Assembly: GCA_026692885.1 (NCBI GenBank) | Contig: JAPLNJ010000623.1 | Span: forward strand, 1 to 24,088 | Direction: 5' to 3' | Origin: Planctomycetota bacterium | GTDB taxonomy: Bacteria > Planctomycetota > Planctomycetia > Pirellulales > Pirellulaceae | Length of the DNA: 24,088 bases | Shown here: one piece after another, positions 7,128 through 15,935 of the stretch | Numbering within the stretch: the stretch's first letter is position 1 | How the letters are laid out: each line of letters opens with the position of its first letter | The notes under the pieces: model-generated | The model's database searches: none | Seen by the model: only the letters and a program-made list of their open reading frames with translations | What the model was told of the DNA's origin: nothing | Program-made: the position numbers and the translations under genes

Positions 7128-8225
7128 TCACTCCTCTGCGACCATGGCGGAGCGCAGCACCAATTCGTCAAAACGATAAGGGTTCTCGCGCGCGGCCCAG
7201 GCCATGCCCCGCAGCAGCACGAGGCGGAAGTACGGGTGATCAAACGTCGCGGAGTAATGGCCCAGCACACAGCCGAAGACACGCCCCCGGCCCCGCTCAT
7301 AGGTCCAGAACATGGGCTGGAGGGAGCTGTCCGCTTGGCCGGGATGCGTTTGTTCCTGGCTGCTCGCCAAGACCTGCACCCGCTGTGCATCAATGGCCGG
7401 TGTGGGCGGCCAGTAGGTTTCGTCCGGCAGGGAGATCGTGGCTGGCACTCCCAGGAGGATCGGGTGATCGGGCTTGGTCATTTCCAGTGTCACCGCGCCG
7501 TGGCGCCAGCGTTGAAAGCCACCCACCCCACAAACACTTGCAACGTCGGGCGATGGGTTGGGCTTGGTCCATGTGGCGGAATGGATGAGCACCAACCCGC
7601 CGCCCCGGTCCACGTACTGGCGGACCTGCTCCACGCGCGGGGCGCTCCATGCGAGGTAGCAGAAGGCGACGATCAAATCGGCGGTCTCCCACTGCGTGGA
7701 GTCGGGCCATTGCTGAGCGGACAGGACGCGGACGTGCGGGGCGCCTTTCCAGGCAGAGGGGTCAGGGAGATCCGGCCCGACCAGATTGGCGGCCTCTTCG
7801 GCCGAAGCGGCTGACCCGCCCAGCCACAGCGCCCAACGTGATTGCCAGCGGGGGTAGTCGTGTTCCAACGGGCCGTGGTCCTTCTGATTCGCCACCAACA
7901 CCAGGGTCAAAGGACGATCGGGCGCACGGGACTGCCGCTGGCCGTCAGCCTGCGATAGGACGCGCTCGACATCGCTGCGTTTGGGCAGAGCGCCGGTACG
8001 AACAGGCTCCGCGGCAAGGAGCGCCGCCGACAGCAACCCGCAGCCCAGCAGCAGGGCGAGCTGCGAGCACCGTCTGGTCGGCCTGCGAGATGGTCTTGGC
8101 CACGACCGAAAAATAGGACCCTCGCCCCGGTACTCCGTGGTGAGGGGCAGAGAGGCAAATGCCGAAGTTATCTTTCGGCCGTTTCTTGCCCTGACCTTCA
8201 GATCGCCCATCGTCACTGCCACCAT
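7128..8225 (-). CDS. Exported ThuA-domain protein (trehalose-utilisation/glutamine amidotransferase-like fold)
   Basis: About 365 residues from the start proposed here. The ThuA domain begins at LTLVLVANQKDH and continues through LIVAFCYLAW, GGGLVLIHSATW, and the C-terminal FWTYERGRGRVFGCVLGHYS...LLRGMAWAARE, all typical of the family. Many planctomycete ThuA proteins are exported and linked to sugar catabolism, but their reaction is not established. A hydrophobic segment (LALLLGCGLLSAALLAAEP) gives a probable signal peptide. The start is uncertain. The ATG at 8225 follows a GGGAGG stretch very closely, and the one at 8210 is an alternative, but both leave an unusually long region before the hydrophobic core. 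A non-ATG start nearer 8110-8140 is possible. The open frame continues upstream to 8339 only by reading through a palindromic repeat. Confidence 0.75.
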   Translation of the reverse strand: MVAVTMGDLKVRARNGRKITSAFASLPLTTEYRGEGPIFRSWPRPSRRPTRRCSQLALLLGCGLLSAALLAAEPVRTGALPKRSDVERVLSQADGQRQSRAPDRPLTLVLVANQKDHGPLEHDYPRWQSRWALWLGGSAASAEEAANLVGPDLPDPSAWKGAPHVRVLSAQQWPDSTQWETADLIVAFCYLAWSAPRVEQVRQYVDRGGGLVLIHSATWTKPNPSPDVASVCGVGGFQRWRHGAVTLEMTKPDHPILLGVPATISLPDETYWPPTPAIDAQRVQVLASSQEQTHPGQADSSLQPMFWTYERGRGRVFGCVLGHYSATFDHPYFRLVLLRGMAWAARENPYRFDELVLRSAMVAEE

Positions 8226-8254
8226 CCACCTCCCAGCCGTTGGCCAAACTATTT

Positions 8255-8393
8255 CCGTAGGGTACATCAAGCTCGTCCCAGCCCTTGGTGCATCGTCGCC
8301 AGCGGCCAACGACAACGCCCAGCGTACAGCACTGGCCAACCGTTGACGAGCGCCGATGTACCAGGCAAACCGCTGGCCCGATGCACCCTACGG
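8255..8393. repeat. Long inverted repeat CCGTAGGGTACATC / GATGCACCCTACGG
   Basis: 14-bp arms at 8255-8268 and 8380-8393 match with one mismatch. Internal secondary pairings include CTTGGTGCATCG at 8284-8295 with CGATGTACCAGG at 8353-8364. The whole 139-bp block folds into a long hairpin. It sits between the divergent ThuA gene and the Septu-like operon. The rest of the gap to 8549 shows nothing I can name. Confidence 0.75.
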
Positions 8394-8549
8394 CCTAGCC
8401 CTGCTAACGAGCCGCCGTGGCTTTTGCCATCGGCTGGATTGGCGACACAACGTACCTCGCGAAGCCGACGGAATGTCGTTAGACTGATTTGTCAAACAGC
8501 ACGAATTGTGTGAACCACGCCAACCGTACGGCGAAACCGAGAGGGTCCT

Positions 8550-9866
8550 ATGCGAATCACAGCAGTTCATTTCCGAGACTTCGCTCCTTTCACGGACGCA
8601 AGTATCGAGTTCCCACGGTGTGCCGCCGACCAGACTGTCGGTGAGGTGCAACTGCTCACGGGCCAAAATGGGACGGGCAAGACCAGACTGTTGTGCCTGC
8701 TGGCGGCTGCTTGCGGCAATCGTGCGGCACTGGATGCGAGAATCGGACCATCCAGTGCATCGGACGCGGCCGTGGTGGGCGACCACGGAACTGGTGTGGG
8801 CGTGTGGGGACTGCGCCACAACGAGACTTTCTGGTTAAGTGGACCGGGCGCCGCAGGGGGCATTCTGAGAACTATTTTCACGGGCGGTTTTGATGGGCGC
8901 GTACTGCGCAGCCCCTCTGTCGTGAGTCCGCCAGAAGCGGCAGGGCAACCTTCACTGGCGACGGCGGCCCTGGCCTTTCGTGGGATGGCAAGGGTTTCGG
9001 ACGCCAAGATCTCGGCTCTTGCGCCTGTGAAGCTGGAATCACCCGCGGAACACCTCACGTTCGAGCCCGCCAAGAATGAAGATCTGATCATCTGCCAAAG
9101 CATGGCGAACCTGACGGTGGGTGCCGCCATGGATGTCCTCAGGAAGTCCCCGAAGACGCAGTCACGCGACATTCGAATCCTGGAACGTCTCGAAGGCGCT
9201 GTTACACGAATCACAGGTCGCGATTTTCACTTAGACGTGACACAGCATCCGGAGGTCAGCCTGCGAGTATCTTGGGGTGGCGTGATGATGACTTTGCAGC
9301 AGCTTCCGGATGGTCTCCGCGCGATCATTGGCTGGCTGGTTTCTTGCGTGTCGAAACTCAACGCACTATTTCCCGACCACCCGGACCCCTTGAGCCTGCC
9401 CTTGATTCTCTTACTCGACGAACCAGAGGGACATCTTCATCCCGCCTGGCAAAGAAAGGTCCTGCCCGCTGCGCAAGTGCTGTTTCCGCAAGCACAGATC
9501 TTCGCGGCTACGCATTCGCCCTTCGTCATTTCATCCGTCAATGAAGGGTGGATCCACATCTTGCGAGCGAATGAACCGGGGGTTGTGACTGTCAACAAGC
9601 CGCGGGAATGCAGCAAGGGTGACACCTACCTCGACGTTGTCGAAGATATCCTGGGTGTCAAGGAGTGGTACGATCCCGAGACCGAAGATCTTCTGGCCAA
9701 GTTCCGCGCGATGCGGGATGACGTGTTGGTGGGAAGAGAGGAATACTCCAGGTTGGAGGGTTTTGCGAAGGCGCTTGCCGATCGCAGTGATTCGCTTGGC
9801 GGCCTCATGGCTCGCGAGATGCGTCAAGTCGAACGTCTCCAGACTCCAGCCGCCAGTTGCTCATGA
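8550..9866 (+). CDS. ptuA: AAA/ABC-type ATPase, PtuA-like component of a Septu-type defence system
   Basis: A 438-residue SMC/ABC-style ATPase. Walker A is GQNGTGKT (38-45), a signature-like LPDGLRA lies at 252-258, Walker B is LILLLDEPE (285-293, catalytic E291), HLHP follows at 295-298 and the switch histidine is H322 in AATHSPF. The C-terminus is short and carries no TOPRIM domain, which argues against an OLD-type nuclease. The next gene overlaps it by 4 bp and encodes an HNH protein, the layout of Septu (PtuA-PtuB) systems, in which the ATPase holds and regulates the nuclease and infection triggers abortive or DNA-degrading defence. ATG at 8550 with GAGAGGG upstream. No reverse transcriptase is nearby, so this is not the retron Ec78 form. 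The operon assignment is strong; exact subfamily is inference. Confidence 0.75.
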   Translation: MRITAVHFRDFAPFTDASIEFPRCAADQTVGEVQLLTGQNGTGKTRLLCLLAAACGNRAALDARIGPSSASDAAVVGDHGTGVGVWGLRHNETFWLSGPGAAGGILRTIFTGGFDGRVLRSPSVVSPPEAAGQPSLATAALAFRGMARVSDAKISALAPVKLESPAEHLTFEPAKNEDLIICQSMANLTVGAAMDVLRKSPKTQSRDIRILERLEGAVTRITGRDFHLDVTQHPEVSLRVSWGGVMMTLQQLPDGLRAIIGWLVSCVSKLNALFPDHPDPLSLPLILLLDEPEGHLHPAWQRKVLPAAQVLFPQAQIFAATHSPFVISSVNEGWIHILRANEPGVVTVNKPRECSKGDTYLDVVEDILGVKEWYDPETEDLLAKFRAMRDDVLVGREEYSRLEGFAKALADRSDSLGGLMAREMRQVERLQTPAASCS

Positions 9867-10459
9867 GAAAGCAGACTCGTCCGCCCATCCCGCCAATCCT
9901 CGTGCAGCACGGTGAGCAATGGGCCCGGCAGTGGGCAGCGCTGCGTGCGCGAAATCCAAAGGCCGCCTTCCAGTGGTATCAAGCCGACGGTCGATCGGCT
10001 CGAGACCATCTGCTTTCGCACTTGAGATCGATGACACAGAGCCATTGTGCGTTCTGTGACTCGTTCCCTTTGGATGATCGTTCCAGCGAGCCGATCGAGC
10101 ATTTCAAGCCTAAGAGCGACCCGCCGTTCTACGCTGACGCCTACAGGTGGGAGAACTTGTACTACTGCTGTGAACTCTGCCAAGGCACCAAGCGCGAACA
10201 GTGGGACGAACGTCTCTTGCGTCCGGACGCGTCGGATTACTCTTTCGAAAGTTACTTTGTCTTCGACTACACGACAGGTGAGATCAAGCCCAATCCTGTG
10301 GTCAGTGCCCAAGACCAAGCACGCGCCAAGGTCACGATCCAACTGTACGGCTTGGATCTCCCTTCCAGACGCCAAAGCAGACGCCTCGAACTTCGTCGCT
10401 GTCAGCGTGGCGGGTCGGGCAGTATTGACGAATGGGCGTATCGAGATTTTCTCGAATGA
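9863..10459 (+). CDS. ptuB: HNH endonuclease, PtuB-like effector of a Septu-type defence system
   Basis: A 198-residue protein of the HNH family found as PtuB. The zinc/HNH core runs C62-x2-C65, then PIEHFKPKS (H80), WENLYYCCELC (W96, N98, C103, C106) and a K110 anchor. A terminal YRDFLE resembles the usual family ending, so the gene seems complete. In most PtuB-like proteins the last motif reads C-x2-C-N-x2-K; here the N is Q107, a visible departure. The ATG at 9863 overlaps the ptuA stop as ATGA, indicating translational coupling. An in-frame TTG at 9857 is less likely. Role inferred: DNA cleavage when the ATPase partner senses infection. Another small AAA+HNH defence type cannot be excluded without a profile search. 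Confidence 0.8.
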   Translation: MRKQTRPPIPPILVQHGEQWARQWAALRARNPKAAFQWYQADGRSARDHLLSHLRSMTQSHCAFCDSFPLDDRSSEPIEHFKPKSDPPFYADAYRWENLYYCCELCQGTKREQWDERLLRPDASDYSFESYFVFDYTTGEIKPNPVVSAQDQARAKVTIQLYGLDLPSRRQSRRLELRRCQRGGSGSIDEWAYRDFLE

Positions 10460-10588
10460 TGCAATTCGTCAACGCCCCCGCGCCAGCGCCGCTAACGCTA
10501 CCAGCGCCACACGCTGCCAGTGCACGCGATCGCTTATCTGCGCCACCAGCCGCAGTTAGTCCCCCTGTTTAGTGTCTGGAGCCGGGGC

Positions 10589-12184
10589 TCACCGCCGGCC
10601 CTCTGGGGCGGCGAGCAGCACGAGGGTGGAAACGCTCCGCGCGGGGAACACATACCGCAGTCGCCCGCTCGATTCGACGCGGAGCTTGTCGCGCGCGACC
10701 GGGCCCGGCTCGGCCTGGGTCAGTTGATAAACCGCAGCCTGCGAGACGGGTGGACAGTTCTGGATGCGGATCTCCGCCGTAATCGCCGCCGCCGATTTGT
10801 TGATCGCCACCAACACCACCTGCTGCCGAGCGTCCAAGCTGGCATACACCGAGGTCCGCTCGGCATCGCTGGTGCGGGCAGACAGCCCCACGCTGCCGAA
10901 GCTACCGTCGCGGCCGTCGTAGTTGCGGAACATGGCGAAAGCAGCGTAAATGAAACGGTGGTCCGTCTGCCCCATCTGCCACAAGGCCGCCGCCGCGACT
11001 CGTTCGCGGCCGAAGATTCCCAGCACGTCGGCTTGGGCCAGCGCCCCGGAAATATCGCCGCCGCCGCCGTAGTAGTACTCGGTGATCGCCAGCCGCGTGC
11101 CGGGATAGAACCGGTCGATCTTCTCGCGGATGCGGGGCAGCAATCGGATCGGTTCGTGCAAGACATGCTGCGTGATCCAGCTTTGCTCGGTATAGCCGGG
11201 GTCCCAGAGCGAACGAGGGGCCTGAATCCGCGCGGCGGCCACTTCCGGGCGGGCGTCGTCCTCCGCGATTCGCACGTCGCCGCCACGAGCCTCCGGATAC
11301 CAGTGCAGGTCGAGCACGTCCAGCAGCCGACAGCCAGCTGTTTGTTCCGCTTGCCGCAGTTGCTCCAGATAGAACTCAAGGAAATCCCGGCTTTGGGCGT
11401 CCGGCGCGTCTTGCAGCGTGCGATACCCTTGCCAGCCATAGCTGGCCGGGCCGAACACCAAGGCTCGAGGCACCACCGCCTTGATCGCCGTGGCGTACTC
11501 GATGGTCCGCTGCACGAGTTCCTCGTACCGCACCTGCTCCGGGTGAATCCGGGCGTGCGTGTGACTCCAGAGGTCCGGCTCGTTGTCCAGGCAGTAGAAG
11601 ATCGTCCGCCGCACGTCCTTGCGCGCTTGGGGAAAAGCGTGTTCCAGCCACGCGACGAACTCATCCTGAAACACTTTGCCGTCGTTCAGGTCCGGGGGAA
11701 AAGCGAACGGCCTGTTCTTCCGCGGCAGGGAGACGTGGAACCGCTGACGAAGGTAATCCGGGGTCTGGTTGACGTCGCCGCCGCCGTTCTTGTCCGCCGC
11801 GACATAGCCGATAATCGGGACGCTGACGATTACGGCCGCACGCGCCGCGTGCGCCGCCGCCACCAGTTGCCGCACCGGCTCGCCCGGCGTCTCGTGCCGG
11901 CTCAAGTACGCGTCATTCTGATGTTGCCAGTCCGACCCGGCATTCGAGGCGTTGGTTTCCCAGTTGTACGCCGTGATGCGGTTGCCGCCCCAGCGGGTCA
12001 GCGTGAGATTCCGGCCGCGTCCCTGCCAGTCCGGCTGATTTGTACCATAGATGCACGGCGAAATGGGCCACTGCAGTGCGCCGTCGATTTCGAAGGCCAC
12101 AGGCGCACCATTCTCGGCCGCCTGCAACCAAGCGGAGGCGACCAACACCGTCCCGATCACGACGTACTGCAGTGCAAATTTCAT
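10589..12184 (-). CDS. Secreted GH44 endoglucanase/xyloglucanase
   Basis: A 531-residue exported glycoside hydrolase of family 44, which cleaves beta-1,4-glucans such as xyloglucan or carboxymethylcellulose. A signal peptide covers about residues 1-22 (VVIGTVLVASAWLQA). Hallmarks are GTNQPDW (47-53), TRWGGNRITAYNWE (63-76), FYCLDNEPDLWSHTH (196-210) holding the presumed acid/base E202, LDLHWYPEA (291-299), and ITEYYYGG (367-374) with the presumed nucleophile E369. The C-terminal 90 residues form the usual beta-sandwich. The ATG at 12184 is chosen because the signal peptide begins there and AGGGGAG lies upstream; the frame further upstream is palindromic repeat. It is a stand-alone gene, convergent with the Septu-like operon. 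With the GH36-type enzyme it suggests plant or algal hemicellulose use. Confidence 0.88.
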   Translation of the reverse strand: MKFALQYVVIGTVLVASAWLQAAENGAPVAFEIDGALQWPISPCIYGTNQPDWQGRGRNLTLTRWGGNRITAYNWETNASNAGSDWQHQNDAYLSRHETPGEPVRQLVAAAHAARAAVIVSVPIIGYVAADKNGGGDVNQTPDYLRQRFHVSLPRKNRPFAFPPDLNDGKVFQDEFVAWLEHAFPQARKDVRRTIFYCLDNEPDLWSHTHARIHPEQVRYEELVQRTIEYATAIKAVVPRALVFGPASYGWQGYRTLQDAPDAQSRDFLEFYLEQLRQAEQTAGCRLLDVLDLHWYPEARGGDVRIAEDDARPEVAAARIQAPRSLWDPGYTEQSWITQHVLHEPIRLLPRIREKIDRFYPGTRLAITEYYYGGGGDISGALAQADVLGIFGRERVAAAALWQMGQTDHRFIYAAFAMFRNYDGRDGSFGSVGLSARTSDAERTSVYASLDARQQVVLVAINKSAAAITAEIRIQNCPPVSQAAVYQLTQAEPGPVARDKLRVESSGRLRYVFPARSVSTLVLLAAPEGRR

Positions 12185-12224
12185 GACGATTTGACTCCCC
12201 TGACTGACGCAAGCAAGCGGCTCA

Positions 12225-12355
12225 AGCCCAATGCCACTTACTTTGTAGCGGCACGGCGCGAGCCGTCCGGTATTACAGTCGGAAAACCGGGCGGCTTGCG
12301 CCGCTCCGCTAACAGAAAACGCCCCCAATGGTCCCAAAGTAAGTGGCATTGGGCT
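12225..12355. repeat. Nested palindrome, AGCCCAATGCCACTTACTTTG outer arms
   Basis: Outer arms of 21 bp are perfect inverted complements (12225-12245 and 12335-12355). The inner hairpin pairs 12247-12271 with 12286-12310 (25 bp, four mismatches; arms rich in GCGGCACGGCGCGAGCCG). This is the same two-layer design as at 3005, 6585 and 6964, with different sequences. It lies just upstream of the GH44 gene and extends that frame artificially. Confidence 0.85.
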
Positions 12356-12402
12356 CAAACCTCGCCGTTGTGCTCCGTATCATGACGAAAGGACCTGGTG
12401 GA

Positions 12403-12600
12403 TCATGTTGTCCAGCCACCGGCCCGTGGACACCCGCAGGCAAGCGCCGGCATTGCGAATCTGCCACAGCAATTCGCTGTCAGGATGGCATGCAGTGTTG
12501 CCAGAAACAAGCCCAGTGCCAGTGTGACTCCCTGCGTGTTGTCCCACGAGGTGAACGGCTGGATGATCTGGTCCACCACCAGATGAATCTCCTGCAGCAT
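12403..12600 (-). CDS. Small hypothetical membrane protein (doubtful)
   Basis: A 65-residue frame with an ATG at 12600. The first 45 codons show a third-position G/C bias like the real genes here. They encode an amphipathic start (MLQEIHLVVDQIIQPF) followed by one hydrophobic segment (GVTLALGLFLATLHAIL). The end is Cys/Gly-rich and looks non-coding. I see only a weak ribosome-binding site and no recognised family. It may be a decayed 5' fragment of a larger membrane-protein gene, or chance. Confidence 0.3.
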   Translation of the reverse strand: MLQEIHLVVDQIIQPFTSWDNTQGVTLALGLFLATLHAILTANCCGRFAMPALACGCPRAGGWTT

Positions 12601-12661
12601 GATCGTATCCGCATAGCTGCAGTACGTGTTGTGGTGTTTGAGCCCGAATTATTCATGCTCC

Positions 12662-12801
12662 TGTAGGCCGGAACAAGCAACCGGAAGCACTGCCGGAACT
12701 TCGGTCGCTTCCGGCGCGTGGCGTCTGCACCAAGCGGGTTCTTCCCACGAGCGTCGGTTGCGCCGTTCCGGCATAGCTTTGCGCGACCTCGTTCCGGCCT
12801 A
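12662..12801. repeat. TGTAGGCCGGAAC inverted repeat
   Basis: 16-bp arms (12662-12677 and 12786-12801) match with one mismatch, and there are internal CCGGAA/TTCCGG pairings. Chance translation (VGRNEVAQSYAGTA) is a familiar planctomycete intergenic string. A further, weaker repeat of the GDKSPHSK type follows at about 12900-13047. Between 12802 and 13082 I see no gene. Confidence 0.75.
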
Positions 12802-13082
12802 CATAATCCGGGTTGAGGATCGCCGGGATCACCGTGAAACCACTTCCCGGGTCACTGGACTGTCGGGCGGATCACGGACCGATCGGGCTGCAACGACGAT
12901 GAAAAGCGGTGACAAGTCCCCGCACTCCAAAGGGGGCGAGCCACGACTAAAGACGCGCACGGTTTGGCGTTGCGCATTTGCCGTGTTGACTTGCAGCTTC
13001 CCTCGTGGCTCCGGCCCCAGTCCTTGCGGAGAGCTTCCGGCCCCCATATTCTTGCCTTAATCAGGCGGCCTGTCCTCAGCGG

Positions 13083-13198
13083 CCGCGCAGAAATAACTTG
13101 AACGATCGGCCGTGGGACGGATTGGCGATCCGGCCGGCATTTTCCGGCCGGATCGCCAATCCGTCCTACAAGGATGTGACCAACTTATTTCTGCGCGG
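13083..13198. mobile_element. Second CCGCGCAGAAATAA shell with a different inner hairpin
   Basis: Outer arms CCGCGCAGAAATAACTTG (13083-13100) and its near complement (13181-13198, one mismatch) match the outer arms of the element at 6964-7087. The inner hairpin is a perfect 23-bp pair (GGACGGATTGGCGATCCGGCC..., 13115-13137 with 13144-13166), unrelated to the inner hairpin of the first copy. It lies about 100 bp upstream of the first kinase gene. Confidence 0.85.
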
Positions 13199-13295
13199 AC
13201 ACTCAGGGGAAGAAATCGAGTGTGAAGGGCTTTGCCTGCCCTGCGAAACCACACCTGGACGAAACCGAATCCGCTGGTGCCAAGGAGACCCGCTC

Positions 13296-15935
13296 ATGCT
13301 AAGCAACACCCCCGCCAAGATTCTGCTCGTCACCGACGAGGCGGCGATTGTCGCGGCCGTTCGCGGGGCGCTGCAGAGTACCGACTTGCGCGCCGATCTC
13401 CGCGACGTCGGTTCGTTGTCCGCCTACCACAAGGCGGTCGCCGCGGGCGCGCCCGATTTGGTCCTACTGGATCTCCACCTGCCGGGTGGCGGCGTGGAAA
13501 CCGTGCTGACTTCGCCGCCGGAGTCCGGCGTATTCCCGATTCTGGTCCTGGCCAACCAGGACGCCGAGACCCTGGCCCTGGCGGCCCTGGAATCCGGCGC
13601 GCTGGACTACCTTGTCAAATCGGCCGAATCCTTGGCCTCCCTGCCGCACAGCGTACGCCGAGCGCTGCGGGAATGGAACCTGCTGCTGGATCGCCAGCGG
13701 GCCGAGGAGGCCATCCGCGCGAGCGAACAGCACTTCCGAGACTTCTTCGAAATGGGCTTGATCGGGATGGCAATCACGTCACCGGAGAAAGGGTGGCTCC
13801 AATTCAACAACGAACTGTGCCGCATCCTGGGGTACTCCCGGGACGAGTTGGCCCGACTCACATGGTCGGAAATCACACACCCGGATGATTTGGCCGCCGA
13901 TGTAATGAAGTTTGACCAGGTCCTGGCCAGGGGGATCGACGGGTACACGATGGAGAAGCGGTTCGTCCGCAAGGACGGAATGATTGTGCGTACCAGCCTC
14001 TCGGCAAGATGCGTTCGCAGCGTCGACGGTTCGGTGGACCATTTTTTGGCCCTGGTGCAGGACATCACGCAACACAAGCACGTGGAGGACGCGCTGCGCC
14101 AAAGTGAAAGGCGTTTGCGGCTGCTCGTGGAAGGCCTGCCCCTCGGCGCCGTCTATATCGAAGGCGACACGCTCTGGCTAAATGCGAGTGCGGAGCGGAT
14201 CACGGGATATACGAACGCGGAAGTGACGACGGTCGAGGAATGGTTCCACCTACTCTACCGGGCGGAGGCGGCCCGTTTTCGCGAATTCTATGAAGCCGAA
14301 CGGGCCGCCGGCTTTCCTGCACCGTGCGTCGTGTGTCTACGGCGTAAAGACGACCAGACTCGCTGGGTGGAGTTTAGCGCCTACCGCCAGCAAAACGCTG
14401 AGATTTGGCTGCTGCACGACGTGACGGATCGCCAGCGGGCCGAGGCGTCGTTGCAGGAAAGCGAACGCCGCTACCGGACGCTGTTCGAACAGTCCCCGAT
14501 CTCCATCTGGGAGGAAGATTTTTCGGCGGTCCAGGAGTACTTCACGGAACTGCGTGCCCAGGGGGTAACCGACTGGGCCGTTCATTTCGCAGCGCATCCG
14601 GAAGACGTGGCCGAATGCGCGCACCGCGTCCGAATTCTGAATGTCAACGCGGCCGCTCTCAAGCTCTTCGAGGCCCACGACAAAGCCGAGTTGCTGATCA
14701 ATCTGCCGAATTACTTTGTCGCTGAGTCCTATCCCGCGTTCCGAGAACAGATGACGGCAATAGCCACGGGTAGGACCGAAATCGCCATGGAAATCCCGAT
14801 TCGCGACCTGCACGGGGTCGGCCGCACCGTGAGTCTGTTCCTCAGCATCCTGCCCGGTCACGAGCAGACCTTGGATCGCGTGATCGTGTCGTTTATCGAT
14901 ATCACGGAGAGCAAGCAGGCAGAAGCGACGCTGCGCGCCAGCGAGCAGCGGTTCCGGCTGATGGCCGACATGATGCCGGTGGGTGTCATCCTCTCACGGT
15001 TGCCCGACTACACCGTCCAGTATGTGAATCCCAAGGCGGCAGAAATGTTTGGGGGGGCCCAGGCCCAAGCCGCAGGCCGGCGGACGGAGGACTTCTACGT
15101 GAACCCGGCAGACGCCGCGCCGGTGCGTCGGGCGTTAGAGCAGAGCGGCGTGATGGAGAGTGACGAGGTGCTGTTACGGCGCGTCAATGGCGAACAATTC
15201 TGGGGCTTGATCTCAGGTACGGTGATTACCGATCGCGTGGAGCGCATTGCCTTGGCGGCCGTGCGCGACATCACCGAACGCAAGCAGACGGAAGAGCGAT
15301 TGCAGGCTTCGCTCCGAGAGAAGAACACCCTGCTCAAGGAAGTCCATCACCGGGTAAAAAACAACCTGCAAATTGTCTGCAGCTTGCTGAATCTGCAGAC
15401 GGAAGGCTTGCAGTCCGAGGCCGCGGTGGCTGCGTTGCACGATACCCAGAACCGAGTCCGGGCGATGGCCCTGCTGCATGAAACGCTGTACCAGGCCGGC
15501 AACCTCGGTCAAGTTAAGTTCGCCTGGTATGTCGACAACCTCTGCGCGCACCTCGGCCGTTTGTTAGGCCTGGGCGACGGGCGCATCCAACTGGAGCTCC
15601 GTGTGGCCGATGTGGCATTGCCGATGGAACACGCCGTCCCCTTGGGCTTGATCATCAACGAACTGCTCTCCAACGCGGTTAAGCATGCCTTCCCCGATGG
15701 CCGGGCCGGACGGATCGTGCTAGAACTACTGCAGGCGACGGATCACCAGTTGCTGCTGCGCGTGGCCGATGATGGCGTGGGCCTGCGTAGCGACTTCGAC
15801 GTGCGGCAGAGCAGGTCGCTGGGCCTGCGTTTGATCTTTGGTTTGGCCGAGCAACTGGGTGGGCAGGCTGAATTGAAACGCGCTGGCGGGACCGTCTTCC
15901 AGTTGACCTTTCCAGGAGCAGCCCATGAAGCCTGA
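13296..15935 (+). CDS. Sensor kinase: REC - four PAS - HisKA_2 - HATPase
   Basis: An 879-residue cytoplasmic protein with no membrane segment. The N-terminal receiver domain (about 8-125) has phospho-acceptor D59 and K108. Four PAS-type modules follow (about 143-260, 265-385, 395-545 and 550-670), several ending in the DITxxKxxE-like linker (DITQHKHVE, DVTDRQRAE, DITESKQAE, DITERKQTE). The HisKA_2 dimerisation domain carries EVHHRVKNNLQ with histidines 684-685. The ATPase domain includes INELLSNAVKHAF and a DDGVGL box. The ATG at 13296 has AAGGAGA 7 bp upstream; the frame before it is repeat. The gene overlaps the next kinase by 11 bp, so the two form an operon. A receiver ahead of PAS domains suggests it is itself the target of a phosphorelay. 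The ligand is unknown. Confidence 0.88.
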   Translation: MLSNTPAKILLVTDEAAIVAAVRGALQSTDLRADLRDVGSLSAYHKAVAAGAPDLVLLDLHLPGGGVETVLTSPPESGVFPILVLANQDAETLALAALESGALDYLVKSAESLASLPHSVRRALREWNLLLDRQRAEEAIRASEQHFRDFFEMGLIGMAITSPEKGWLQFNNELCRILGYSRDELARLTWSEITHPDDLAADVMKFDQVLARGIDGYTMEKRFVRKDGMIVRTSLSARCVRSVDGSVDHFLALVQDITQHKHVEDALRQSERRLRLLVEGLPLGAVYIEGDTLWLNASAERITGYTNAEVTTVEEWFHLLYRAEAARFREFYEAERAAGFPAPCVVCLRRKDDQTRWVEFSAYRQQNAEIWLLHDVTDRQRAEASLQESERRYRTLFEQSPISIWEEDFSAVQEYFTELRAQGVTDWAVHFAAHPEDVAECAHRVRILNVNAAALKLFEAHDKAELLINLPNYFVAESYPAFREQMTAIATGRTEIAMEIPIRDLHGVGRTVSLFLSILPGHEQTLDRVIVSFIDITESKQAEATLRASEQRFRLMADMMPVGVILSRLPDYTVQYVNPKAAEMFGGAQAQAAGRRTEDFYVNPADAAPVRRALEQSGVMESDEVLLRRVNGEQFWGLISGTVITDRVERIALAAVRDITERKQTEERLQASLREKNTLLKEVHHRVKNNLQIVCSLLNLQTEGLQSEAAVAALHDTQNRVRAMALLHETLYQAGNLGQVKFAWYVDNLCAHLGRLLGLGDGRIQLELRVADVALPMEHAVPLGLIINELLSNAVKHAFPDGRAGRIVLELLQATDHQLLLRVADDGVGLRSDFDVRQSRSLGLRLIFGLAEQLGGQAELKRAGGTVFQLTFPGAAHEA

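Noticed and set aside
9857..9862. TTG start for the HNH gene
   Set aside because: The ATG two codons later overlaps the upstream stop as ATGA, the usual coupled arrangement.
8550..10459. Retron Ec78-type system
   Set aside because: PtuA/PtuB-like genes are present, but no reverse transcriptase or msr-msd-like region is seen on either side.
10520..12385. 621-residue plus-strand open frame
   Set aside because: It is antisense to the GH44 gene, whose motifs and signal peptide are unambiguous.
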